64,000 nt of DNA from Pluralibacter gergoviae ATCC 33028 = NBRC 105706 (lineage in GTDB: Bacteria > Pseudomonadota > Gammaproteobacteria > Enterobacterales > Enterobacteriaceae), in assembly GCF_001598855.1 (NCBI RefSeq), contig NZ_BCZS01000008.1:1-64000 (forward strand). Reading direction: 5' to 3'. The notes beneath the pieces were generated by a model that saw only the letters and a list, made by a program, of their open reading frames with translations, was not told the DNA's origin and made no database searches. This document shows, piece after piece, positions 7,611 to 15,115 of this stretch. The position numbers and the translations under genes are program-made. Every line of letters begins with the position of its first letter. The first letter of the stretch is position 1.

Positions 7611-8801
7611 ATGAAAAGCCAGCCGCAGATGATTTTATTGCTCTTTATTGGTTACGTGTTCGTTTACCTCGACAAAACGGTGACCGGCTTCGCGCTGCTG
7701 CCGATTGAAAAGGAGTTCGGCCTCAGCACCTCGCAGCTGGGGCTGATTACCGGCGTGTTCTTCCTCGCCTATTCGCTGTTTCAGGTGCCGGCGGGCTGGC
7801 TGAACGACCGCATCGGTTACAAAACTATGCTGATCCTCTCGCTGACTTGTCTCGGACTGTGCGCCATTTTCTTCGGCGCGCTCGGCTTGAGCTTCGGCCT
7901 GCTGCTGCTGTTTCGCTTCCTCGCCGGGATCGGCCACTCGGGCTATCCCTGCTCCTGCGCGAAGGCGGTGGTCAGCAACTTCAGCGTTGAGAAACGCACT
8001 TTTGCCCAGTCGGTGCTGCTCTCCTCGGCGGGACTGGCGATGACCGCCGGGCCGATTGTCGCCGTAATGGCGCTGGAGAAACTCGGCTGGCACAGCGCCT
8101 TTACCGTTCTCGGCGTCGCGGCCTGCGCGATGGCGGTGCTTATCTGGCTGCGGGTGCCCGCGCCCGCGCAGGTTGAGAAGGTGCAGGTGCAGCGAAGCGC
8201 GCCGGCGCTGTGGCGCAACCCAACCGTGCTGCTGCTGTTTATCGCCATCTTCTGCGTCAACGTCCCCAGCTACGGGCTGATGAGCTGGCTGCCGCGCTTT
8301 CTGGTAGACGGCCGCGGGATGTCGATGGATATCTCGGGCTACATTTTCGCCGTTGGCGGCGCCGGGATCTGGATTTCTTCCCTGTGTACCGGCTGGCTGG
8401 TGGGCAAATACTTTTTCGGCCGCGAGCCGCAGGTGATCCTCGTCTGTGCGGCAGTGAGCGCGGCGGCGATCCTCGCCCTTTTTTATACCACCACGGCGCT
8501 GGCTGCCGGGGTGCTGCTGTTTATCGGCGAAGTTTTCCTGATGGCCACCTTCGTGACCGCCTTTACGCTGCCGATGAAGCGGCTGCCGGAAAATATTATG
8601 GGCGCCGCGATGGGATTCATTAATACCGGCGGTACGCTGGGCGGTTTTGTCTCACCGATTGTGATTGGCTTCCTGCTCGGCCAGGGCGGCGGCTATCAGA
8701 GCACCTTTATCTTCCTTGCCCTGGCGATGCTCTGCGCCGGGCTGGCTATTTTACCGCTAATGCGGCAGAAGGCGGCGCCTTCTGTACCCGCTATTGATTA
8801 A
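7611..8801 (+). CDS. MFS transporter
   Basis: 396 residues, about 12 membrane helices. Motif A is visible between helices 2 and 3 (GWLNDRIGYKTM) and a conserved D in the first helix pair (YLDKTVTGFALLP). The start is placed at the ATG after AGGA; an upstream in-frame ATG at 7563 would add 16 unlikely residues. It resembles anion/carboxylate importers of the ACS type. It is followed after 11 bp by an M20 amidohydrolase, so it probably imports an N-acyl amino acid or similar amide that the amidohydrolase then splits, as AbgT does for AbgAB. Substrate is inferred only. Confidence 0.85.
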   Translation: MKSQPQMILLLFIGYVFVYLDKTVTGFALLPIEKEFGLSTSQLGLITGVFFLAYSLFQVPAGWLNDRIGYKTMLILSLTCLGLCAIFFGALGLSFGLLLLFRFLAGIGHSGYPCSCAKAVVSNFSVEKRTFAQSVLLSSAGLAMTAGPIVAVMALEKLGWHSAFTVLGVAACAMAVLIWLRVPAPAQVEKVQVQRSAPALWRNPTVLLLFIAIFCVNVPSYGLMSWLPRFLVDGRGMSMDISGYIFAVGGAGIWISSLCTGWLVGKYFFGREPQVILVCAAVSAAAILALFYTTTALAAGVLLFIGEVFLMATFVTAFTLPMKRLPENIMGAAMGFINTGGTLGGFVSPIVIGFLLGQGGGYQSTFIFLALAMLCAGLAILPLMRQKAAPSVPAID

Positions 8802-8812
8802 AGGAGAGCAGC

Positions 8813-9991
8813 ATGAATAACGACATTCAGACGATGATCGGCGACGCGCACGGCGACGTTATCCGCTGGCGCAGGCACATCCACGCCAGTCCCGATCTTT
8901 CGTTCCATGAAAAGCCGACGGCGGACTATATCGCCGCCGAGCTGGCCCGGTTTCCGGGGCTGGAAATAACCCGGCCGCTGGAGAACAGCGTGGTGGCGCT
9001 GCTGAAGGGCGACTATCCCGGCCCGACCTGGGCGCTGAGGGCCGATATTGACGCCCTGCCGCTGCAGGAGACCAGCGGTGAAGCGTTCGCTTCAGGTAAG
9101 CCTGGCGTCATGCACGCCTGCGGGCACGATGCCCACGCTGCCATGCTGATGGGGGCGGCCAGCGTACTGTGCAGGCTGCGCGATCGGCTGCGGGGCAGCA
9201 TTAAGTTTATCTTCCAGCCCGCAGAGGAAGTACCGCCGGGCGGTGCCCGCGAGCTGGTGGCGGGCGGCGTTGTGGATGACGTCGAGCATATTTTCGGTCT
9301 GCATATGGCGCCCAACTTTCCGACCGGCAAAATCGTCCTCAAAGAGGGCGTCTACGTCGCCTCCAGCGATAACTTCGATATCACCATTTCCGGGCGCGGC
9401 GGGCACGGTTCGGTTCCGCACCTGTGTATTGACCCGCTGGTTATCGGTGCCGAAATGGTGATGGCCCTGCAAAACGTGGTAGCCCGCAATATCGATCCGC
9501 TGAAGGCGCCGGTGCTGACCGTCGCGACTTTCCAGGCGGGTGATAGCTACAATGTGATCCCGGACAGCGCCCGGCTTGCCGGGACGGTGCGCACCCACGA
9601 TGCGCAGGTGCGGGAGCAGGTGCAGCACCTGATGCAGCGCATTCTCTCCGGCGTGGCTGCGGCGCACGGTGCCGGCTGCGACATCCGCTGGCAGGAGGGG
9701 TATGCCGTGGGCAATAACCATCCAGAGGCCTGCGGCATCGCTATCGACGCGATCCATCGCCACTTTGCCGACGGGACGCTGACGATGGCCGACGCTCCGC
9801 TGTTCGGCAGCGAGGATTTCTCCTCCTATCAGCAGAAGGTGCCGGGGGCGTTTCTGTTTATCGGCTGCGGGAACGAAGAGAAGGGCGCGACGTGGGGGCT
9901 GCACAACCCCAACTTCCGCATTGATGAAGACGCCCTGGCGGTGGGCGTGAAGGCGCATGTTGCGCTGGTGAGCGGCCTGCTGGGCGACTGA
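8813..9991 (+). CDS. M20-family amidohydrolase (hippurate/N-acyl-amino-acid hydrolase type)
   Basis: 392 residues, standard length. Metal-binding motifs are complete: HACGHDAH (about residues 101-108), PAEE (about 134-137, the catalytic Glu) and the late GSEDFSSY. The lid/dimerisation domain carries GRGGHGSVPH. Family members (HipO, AbgA, IAA-amino-acid hydrolase) cleave amide bonds of N-acyl or indole conjugates in the cytoplasm using one or two divalent metals. A strong ribosome site (GGAGAG) lies 11 bp after the MFS stop. Exact substrate cannot be read from the sequence. Confidence 0.88.
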   Translation: MNNDIQTMIGDAHGDVIRWRRHIHASPDLSFHEKPTADYIAAELARFPGLEITRPLENSVVALLKGDYPGPTWALRADIDALPLQETSGEAFASGKPGVMHACGHDAHAAMLMGAASVLCRLRDRLRGSIKFIFQPAEEVPPGGARELVAGGVVDDVEHIFGLHMAPNFPTGKIVLKEGVYVASSDNFDITISGRGGHGSVPHLCIDPLVIGAEMVMALQNVVARNIDPLKAPVLTVATFQAGDSYNVIPDSARLAGTVRTHDAQVREQVQHLMQRILSGVAAAHGAGCDIRWQEGYAVGNNHPEACGIAIDAIHRHFADGTLTMADAPLFGSEDFSSYQQKVPGAFLFIGCGNEEKGATWGLHNPNFRIDEDALAVGVKAHVALVSGLLGD

Positions 9992-10019
9992 TAAAAAAAC
10001 GCCCGGCGCAGGCCGGGCG
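9992..10019 (-). terminator. Terminator between convergent genes
   Basis: Perfect stem CGCCCGGC/GCCGGGCG (10000-10007 with 10012-10019), 4-nt loop. The T tract is on the minus strand (seven A on plus at about 9993-9999), so it mainly ends the 10026-10931 gene. It may also stop the M20 transcript. Confidence 0.75.
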
Positions 10020-10025
10020 GATGCT

Positions 10026-10931
10026 TTAGTAAGCCGGGTACCGCTCCAGCAGCATCTCCAGCCGCCAGCGGATGTCGGCATCCAGCGGCGCCTTTTCACT
10101 GTAGGCCCTCACGCCCGCCAGATCGTCCGCCACCAGCTCATCGTGCTTGTCGCCCATCATGCCGTTGATGGCCGCCATAAAGCGCGAAACCTGATAAGCC
10201 TGCCCGTTGCCGGGGTTAATCGAGCGCAGGGTATCGTAAAAAGAGACCTGCTGGCTGATGATTTTACGCACGTCGTGAAATTCGCGCCCGGTCAGCAGCT
10301 GGCGGGAGATCATCTCCTGCAATTTGCGCATTTGCTCCTGGCGATAGGTTATAAATTTATCCGCGCTGACCAGGTGAGCATGGCGCAGGGAATAGTTCAC
10401 CATATTCCACACCGGTGCGCTGAGCAGTACCTTAAGCAATTTTCCCCAGCGGGCGGTCATAGCGGCATTATTATTGCGAAATGCATCCTGGAATCGCCCG
10501 AGATATACCGTGGTCTTTCTGAAGAGAAACGGTACCTTATGAGTTTTGGTATATAGCATCAGCGCAAAACGTAAATGTTTGTAGCGCGAACGTATATATT
10601 TGTATTCCTTTCGTTCGTCCTCTGACAATTCGCCGGTGGTCAGCTGCTTATTAATTAGCGCAAGCAGCGCCTGGCGGCTGACGCCGTCTTCCCAGTACTT
10701 AAGGCACAGGTCATAGTTTTCCTTAATCCGCGCCGCGCTGCATGATAAATCAATGCGTTGCGGCAGGCTGACCTGCTTGTCGGCAATGTCGTCTTCATCA
10801 ATAGCGATAAACAGGCGTCGTTCAGCATCGCTGATTGATTTACCGAAATTGACATAACCGGGGCCGGAATTGGCTATTTTGCTATCATCATAAAAAGCAT
10901 TTTTACGGGCTGCAGTAGTGAGTTCGCTCAT
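10026..10931 (-). CDS. Hypothetical helical protein
   Basis: 301 residues, no signal peptide. Predicted mostly alpha-helical and rich in basic and aromatic residues (SRYKHLRFALMLYTKTHKVP, FRKTTVYLGRFQDAFR). The ATG at 10931 with GAGTG upstream is preferred over a GTG three codons earlier. I do not recognise the family. The spacing of His/Arg-rich helices (for example FHDVRKIISQQVSFYDTL) recalls CHAD-type helical bundles, but the match is too weak to claim. The middle third is clearly less GC-rich than the neighbouring genes, suggesting acquisition. No operon partner. Confidence 0.6.
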   Translation of the reverse strand: MSELTTAARKNAFYDDSKIANSGPGYVNFGKSISDAERRLFIAIDEDDIADKQVSLPQRIDLSCSAARIKENYDLCLKYWEDGVSRQALLALINKQLTTGELSEDERKEYKYIRSRYKHLRFALMLYTKTHKVPFLFRKTTVYLGRFQDAFRNNNAAMTARWGKLLKVLLSAPVWNMVNYSLRHAHLVSADKFITYRQEQMRKLQEMISRQLLTGREFHDVRKIISQQVSFYDTLRSINPGNGQAYQVSRFMAAINGMMGDKHDELVADDLAGVRAYSEKAPLDADIRWRLEMLLERYPAY

Positions 10932-11241
10932 ACTTTTCACTCTATTTTAACCCGACGTTTACAGTAATTATTTTTTTATCTGTAGTGACGGCGGCGATAC
11001 GGGAGTTAAGCTGATTGCTTTGCCTCATGACAGTGCAGCTTGCTGTGGGTAGTCAGGGGCGAATAGTTCAGCCATTCGTTCTGTAGTGCCTATTCTGGCA
11101 GTCATGTCTTAACGAATTCTTAATTCCCGTAAGATTTAGTGAAACGAGAGATAAACGTACTGCAATTAGATTTTTCCGGCGGCGGCGCTACTTCGCAGGG
11201 CGGGATTGACCTTCTCCTGCGCCATCCGCGAGCCCCCTATC
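10932..11241. other. Intergenic stretch, AT-rich then GC-rich
   Basis: About 310 bp between two minus-strand genes. The part next to 10931 is AT-rich and should hold the promoter of the hypothetical gene. No gene, tRNA or repeat is evident. Confidence 0.5.
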
Positions 11242-11277
11242 GCCGACGCCGGTCGCCTGCCGGGCGCCGGCGTCGGC
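11242..11277 (-). terminator. Strong hairpin after the BCCT transporter gene
   Basis: An 11-bp perfect inverted repeat GCCGACGCCGG / CCGGCGTCGGC lies directly downstream of the transporter stop. There is no clear T tract, so it may be a terminator or a 3'-end stabiliser. Confidence 0.5.
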
Positions 11278-11287
11278 TCCTGTAGGC

Positions 11288-12910
11288 TTAACTGAGGCTC
11301 GCGCGCCGGTGCGGGTCCGCGCCGGCGGCGTCCGTCTGCCGCAGATCTTTGAGCAGGCTGAACATATAGAGCACGATCACCAGCGAAAAGGGCAGACCGC
11401 AGAGCACCACCGCCGTCTGCATGGCGCTGAAGTTGCCCGCCAGCAGCAGCCCGGCGCACACCACCGTGGTGACCACCGCCCAGAAGACGCGCAGCCAAGC
11501 CGGGGCGTCGTCGCTGACCGTGCCGCCGACGCTTGAGAGGTTGGCAATCATCAGCGTCCCGGAGTCCACCGGGGTCAGGAACAGGACGAAGCTCAGGATG
11601 ATGGTCAGGGCCGCGGTGATGTTAATCCCCGGCAGATACTCCAGCAGCTTGTAGACCGCCATCGGCGGATCGGCCAGCGCCACTTTGCCCAGCAGCGTCT
11701 GGCCGTGCTCCAGCACCAGGCTGATGGCGGTATTGCCGAACAGCGACAGCCACGCGAGGGTGAAGCCGAGCGGGATGAGCATCACGCCCAGGATCAGTTC
11801 GCGAATGGTGCGTCCCCGCGAGATGCGGGCGATAAACAGGCCGACGAACGGCGCCCACGCGACCCACCAGGCCCAGTAGAAGAGCGTCCACGCGCCCTGC
11901 CACTGGCGCGCCTTGCCGTACAGATAGACGTCGAAGCTTCTGCCGATAATCGTCGTCAGGTAGTCGCCGGTGTTCTGCAGCAGGCCGTTAATCAGGTTCA
12001 GAGTGGGCCCGGCGACGAAGATAAACAGCAGCAGTAGGCAGAGGAAGCCGACGTTGATGTTAGAGAGCATGGCGATCCCTTTCTCAATGCCGGTCACCGC
12101 CGCGAGGGTGGCGACGATCATCATCACCACGATGATCGCCATCAGCAGCTGCGTGGTCTGCGGAACGTGGAACAGATAGTTAAGCCCGGAGTTGACCAGC
12201 AGGGCGCCGATCCCCAGGTTGGTCACCATCGAGATAACGGTCACCAGGATGCCGAACGCGTCCACCAGGTGGCCGATGCCGCCGCGGATGCGCTCCCCGA
12301 ACAGCGGATAGAGGGCGGAGCGCAGCGCCAGAGGCTGATCGCGGCGGTAGGCGAACCAGCCGAGCGCGGTGGCAATCAGCGCGTACAGCGCCCAGCCGTG
12401 GAGGCCCCAGTGCAGGAAGGTGATCGCCATCGCCTGGCGGGCTGCCTCAACGGTGCCGCCGGGGCCTTCCGGCGGGCGCAGGAAGTGGTCCAGCGGCTCA
12501 TAGGCGCCGTAATAGACCAGCGCGATGCCGATGCCTGCGGAAAAAAGCATGGTCACCCACGAGAGATAGGAGAAGGCCGGGCTCTCGTCATCGTGCCCCA
12601 GCCGCAGCCGGCCGTAGCGCGACATCGCCAGCCAGAAGACAAACAGCATGCACGCCACCATCAGCAGCATGTAATACCAGCCAAACACATCCGATACCCA
12701 GCTCTGGGCGTGGCTCAGCCACCGCTGGCTGCCCTGGGGGAACAGTACCGTCAGCAGCCCCAGCAGCAGGATCACTGAGGCGGAACCAAGAAAGACGGGC
12801 AGATTGACCCGAACGGGCGGATGGCTCTTAACGGGCTGAAGGCTCTTAACGGGCTGAAGGCCTTCAATGGGCTGAAGGCTCTCTTCAGCAGAATGACGCA
12901 TCTCTGTCAT
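11288..12910 (-). CDS. BCCT-family betaine/choline/carnitine transporter
   Basis: 540 residues with about 12 membrane helices. The BCCT signature is clear (AWTLFYWAWWVAWAPFVGLF), with the Trp-rich substrate-box helix. It is shorter than E. coli BetT (677) because it lacks that protein's long C-terminal osmosensing tail, and it ends soon after helix 12. The N-terminal cytoplasmic tail carries three hexapeptide repeats (LQPIEG, LQPVKS, LQPVKS). It is divergent from a BetI-like repressor with a BetI-type palindrome between them, so uptake of choline or glycine betaine is likely. The choline-oxidising genes betA and betB are not adjacent. Confidence 0.88.
   Translation of the reverse strand: MTEMRHSAEESLQPIEGLQPVKSLQPVKSHPPVRVNLPVFLGSASVILLLGLLTVLFPQGSQRWLSHAQSWVSDVFGWYYMLLMVACMLFVFWLAMSRYGRLRLGHDDESPAFSYLSWVTMLFSAGIGIALVYYGAYEPLDHFLRPPEGPGGTVEAARQAMAITFLHWGLHGWALYALIATALGWFAYRRDQPLALRSALYPLFGERIRGGIGHLVDAFGILVTVISMVTNLGIGALLVNSGLNYLFHVPQTTQLLMAIIVVMMIVATLAAVTGIEKGIAMLSNINVGFLCLLLLFIFVAGPTLNLINGLLQNTGDYLTTIIGRSFDVYLYGKARQWQGAWTLFYWAWWVAWAPFVGLFIARISRGRTIRELILGVMLIPLGFTLAWLSLFGNTAISLVLEHGQTLLGKVALADPPMAVYKLLEYLPGINITAALTIILSFVLFLTPVDSGTLMIANLSSVGGTVSDDAPAWLRVFWAVVTTVVCAGLLLAGNFSAMQTAVVLCGLPFSLVIVLYMFSLLKDLRQTDAAGADPHRRASLS
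12823..12876 (-). repeat. Three 18-bp tandem repeats in the BCCT gene
   Basis: Units at 12823-12840 and 12841-12858 are identical and a third at 12859-12876 differs at a few bases. They encode a repeated hexapeptide of the LQPVKS type in the cytoplasmic N-terminal tail. Such repeats can change copy number by slippage. Confidence 0.85.
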
Positions 12911-13015
12911 GATAGTTCACCTGGCTACCGCAAATAGGCGTGGATTTTGTATGGTTAATGTGAATAAAATGTAATGATTTAACTTTATTTTGACATTTTT
13001 GCAGCATATGCGTTA

Positions 13016-13035
13016 TTGATTGGTCGTTCAATCAA
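13016..13035. promoter_or_regulatory. Probable BetI operator
   Basis: Perfect arms TTGATTG and CAATCAA separated by 6 bp, 37 bp before the betI-like start and about 105 bp before the transporter start. From memory it closely resembles the E. coli bet operator (TTGATTGGACGTTCAATC-type). A second half-site-like TTGATCGG follows at 13036. Confidence 0.7.
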
Positions 13036-13072
13036 TTGATCGGTCGGCGGTAAAAAAGCGAGGAGAAATGAG

Positions 13073-13672
13073 ATGTTACGCAAGAATATCCCTGAGCAGC
13101 GTAGGGAGCAGCTCATCAGCGCTGCTTTCGAAACCATCGGCGAAGTGGGGCTGGCGGGGATAACGCTGTCGCAGGTCGCGAAAGAAGCGGGTATGTCTAC
13201 GGGTATCGTCAGCCACTATTTTGGCGATAAGGATGGTCTGCTGCTGGCGACGATGCGTAAAGTGCTGGGCGACCTCCACGATACGGTGGCCGACTGCCGC
13301 GCCCGCGCTGCGCCGGACGCTCAGGCGCAGATTTTTGCCATCATCGACGGCAACTTTGCTCCCAGCCAGACCAGCGAAACCACCATGCGGGCGTGGCTCG
13401 ACTTCTGGGCTGCCAGCATGCACAGCGCCGATCTGCGCCGCCTGCAGCGCATCAACGACCGCAGGCTCTACTCCAATCTCTGCTGTCAGTTTAAGCGCCG
13501 GCTTCCCGTCGCCCAGGCGCGCAAGGCGGCAATGGGCGTGGCGGCGATGATCGACGGCCTGTGGCTGCGCGGCAGCCTGGCCGGAGGAGGTTTTGATATC
13601 GGGCTGGCCTGCGCTATCGCCCGGGATTACGTCAGGCAGACGCTGGGTGGAGAGAATGCGGCGAGAGGTTAA
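13073..13672 (+). CDS. betI: BetI-like TetR-family repressor
   Basis: 199 residues, the length of BetI (195). The N-terminal helix-turn-helix spans about residues 25-50 (GITLSQVAKEAGMSTGIVSH). The body follows the BetI pattern (MRAWLDFWAASMHSADLRRL, ARKAAMGVAAMIDGLWLRGSL). BetI represses choline transport and oxidation and is released by choline. Here it is divergent from a BCCT transporter and stands alone: the usual betBA genes are not downstream, where unrelated genes follow on the other strand. The symbol is given for the family; it may be a paralogue dedicated to the transporter. Confidence 0.75.
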   Translation: MLRKNIPEQRREQLISAAFETIGEVGLAGITLSQVAKEAGMSTGIVSHYFGDKDGLLLATMRKVLGDLHDTVADCRARAAPDAQAQIFAIIDGNFAPSQTSETTMRAWLDFWAASMHSADLRRLQRINDRRLYSNLCCQFKRRLPVAQARKAAMGVAAMIDGLWLRGSLAGGGFDIGLACAIARDYVRQTLGGENAARG

Positions 13673-13690
13673 TGGCGGCTGTTGCCGCCA
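13673..13690 (+). terminator. Hairpin after betI
   Basis: TGGCGGC / GCCGCCA, 4-nt loop, beginning right after the stop codon; no T tract. Confidence 0.35.
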
Positions 13691-13744
13691 GCGCAAAGAT
13701 GAAGCGCGTCCTGATGCGGTATAACCCGCGCCAGTCGCCTGCAC

Positions 13745-14005
13745 TCATGAAGATGACGCGTAGAGCGTGGCAAAGATGGTATGCGAAATGGCATTGTCCT
13801 CTGCAAAGACTTTCAGCATATCCGCGTTATCTTTAAAGTGCCGCAACATAAGATCGGTCGCGGCAGATTCGTTCTCCGCCGGGGCTTCAAAAGGCATTTT
13901 GTGAAATCCGTCTTCTCTCAGCGCCTTTTTTAGCTCGGGCGTGAGGCGTTTTTTTTGATACACGTTGACGGAGATATCATTAATATAAAAAACATAGCTG
14001 TTCAT
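13745..14005 (-). CDS. Small hypothetical protein
   Basis: 86 residues, charged, no signal peptide or membrane segment (MNSYVFYINDISVNVYQKKR at the N terminus). Lower GC than the flanking genes. The C-terminal half is helical (LMLRHFKDNADMLKVFAED). I do not recognise the family. It lies downstream of the beta-hydroxylase gene on the same strand but is separated from it by a terminator, so it is probably transcribed separately. Confidence 0.5.
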   Translation of the reverse strand: MNSYVFYINDISVNVYQKKRLTPELKKALREDGFHKMPFEAPAENESAATDLMLRHFKDNADMLKVFAEDNAISHTIFATLYASSS

Positions 14006-14051
14006 GCTGAATTTATCCCGCCTGAATGCCCGTTACGCTGCCATTGAAAAT

Positions 14052-14075
14052 AAACGGGGATGGGTATCCCCGTTT
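14052..14075 (-). terminator. Rho-independent terminator of the beta-hydroxylase gene
   Basis: AAACGGGGAT / ATCCCCGTTT, 10-bp stem with loop GGGT, T/A-rich on both sides. It lies 30 bp downstream of the minus-strand gene ending at 14105. Confidence 0.8.
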
Positions 14076-14104
14076 TACGGTGTCGTGATGATTCCCGACA
14101 ATCG

Positions 14105-14863
14105 CTATTTATTCCGCTTGTTCCACTTCGCCAGATTCTGCAGGGGCTGCTTGACGTAGGGGCTGGCCTTGATCAGGCTGAACAGCAGGTTATTCACCGC
14201 GGTGCCGACTTTATCCATCGGTCTGTCGATATCGAGGAACAGCACTGCGCGCAGTTCGTCGGTGTCGTTGCGCACCTCGTGCTCGTAGGAGTCATCAAAC
14301 AGAATAACTTTGCCTTCGTCCCAGTGCAGGATCTGATCGTCAACGCGGATCCACAGCTTCTCTTTCTCTTTCGGGACGATAAGCCCGAGATGCGCGCGCA
14401 CTACCGCCCGGGTCGGCCCTTTGTGCGGCGGAATATGGTAGTGGGGCTTGAGGATCGAAAACATCGCCGTGCGCATGCCGGGGATGGAGCTGACTACCTG
14501 CGCGGTGCGCGGGCAGATGGCGCAGTTCTCTTCTACCCGCTGGCCGTAAACGTACATGCCGAAGGTTTTCCAGTTATCGCCCTTTGAGATGCGCTTCTGG
14601 TCCGGCGAGATCTGGTGAAAAGAGGGAATATCTTCGGGGTGCTGTAGAATATGGTCCAGCTCCTCGCGGATAGCGGGCCAGCTGGCCTCCAGGCGTTCAA
14701 CCCAGTCGAACTCGTGGTTACCAATCTGCGGCGTGGTAGAGACCAGTGAGTGGCGGGACTGAAACTCGCCGTTCCAGCGCAGAAAGCGCTTGCCGGTTTT
14801 GACCAGCAGGCGGCGGAAGAAAGGGCGCCGGGATGATGAAGAAGATGATGTTGTATCAGGCAT
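14105..14863 (-). CDS. Aspartyl/asparaginyl beta-hydroxylase domain protein (LpxO-like)
   Basis: 252 residues. The cupin-fold Fe(II)/2-oxoglutarate dioxygenase motifs are present: HIPPHKGPTRAVVRAHLGL (iron His plus 2-oxoglutarate Arg) and FDDSYEHEVRN (second His). The closest known relatives in enterobacteria are LpxO enzymes, which hydroxylate the secondary acyl chain of lipid A. LpxO proper has an N-terminal membrane anchor, whereas this protein starts with a basic, Ser-rich leader (SSSSSSRRPFFRR) and no clear transmembrane helix. It could therefore act on lipid A at the membrane surface or on another substrate. The start at 14863 has CGGAT upstream; an ATG 7 codons earlier is possible. Single-gene unit. 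Confidence 0.75.
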   Translation of the reverse strand: MPDTTSSSSSSRRPFFRRLLVKTGKRFLRWNGEFQSRHSLVSTTPQIGNHEFDWVERLEASWPAIREELDHILQHPEDIPSFHQISPDQKRISKGDNWKTFGMYVYGQRVEENCAICPRTAQVVSSIPGMRTAMFSILKPHYHIPPHKGPTRAVVRAHLGLIVPKEKEKLWIRVDDQILHWDEGKVILFDDSYEHEVRNDTDELRAVLFLDIDRPMDKVGTAVNNLLFSLIKASPYVKQPLQNLAKWNKRNK

Positions 14864-15055
14864 AGATAGTATCCGTATTATCAATTACATACCGACTGCC
14901 GTCGGGCAGTCCGTTAACGCTCAATCAATGCAAACCTGAAAAAAAATCCCGGGTGGGGGGATAAGTGCGAAAAATTTAAATAATTGTAATCATTAATCCC
15001 GGGAACAGTAACTTTATTATTAACAATTAGTGCCGCCTCCACCAGACGGAGACGC

Positions 15056-15093
15056 ATAAAAAAACGGGCCGCGCTTTTCGCTCCGGCCCGTTT
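15056..15093 (-). terminator. Terminator of the class III aminotransferase gene
   Basis: AAACGGGCCG / CGGCCCGTTT, 10-bp stem (15062-15071 with 15084-15093). The T tract is on the minus strand, given by the A run at about 15058-15064. It lies 23 bp past the stop codon. Confidence 0.85.
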
Positions 15094-15115
15094 CTTTGTG
15101 CATCCGCGCTGCGCG

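Noticed and set aside
11166-11287. Extension of a minus-strand frame beyond the BCCT gene end
   Set aside because: It continues a shadow frame out of the transporter gene into the terminator hairpin; only about 20 codons are free of overlap.
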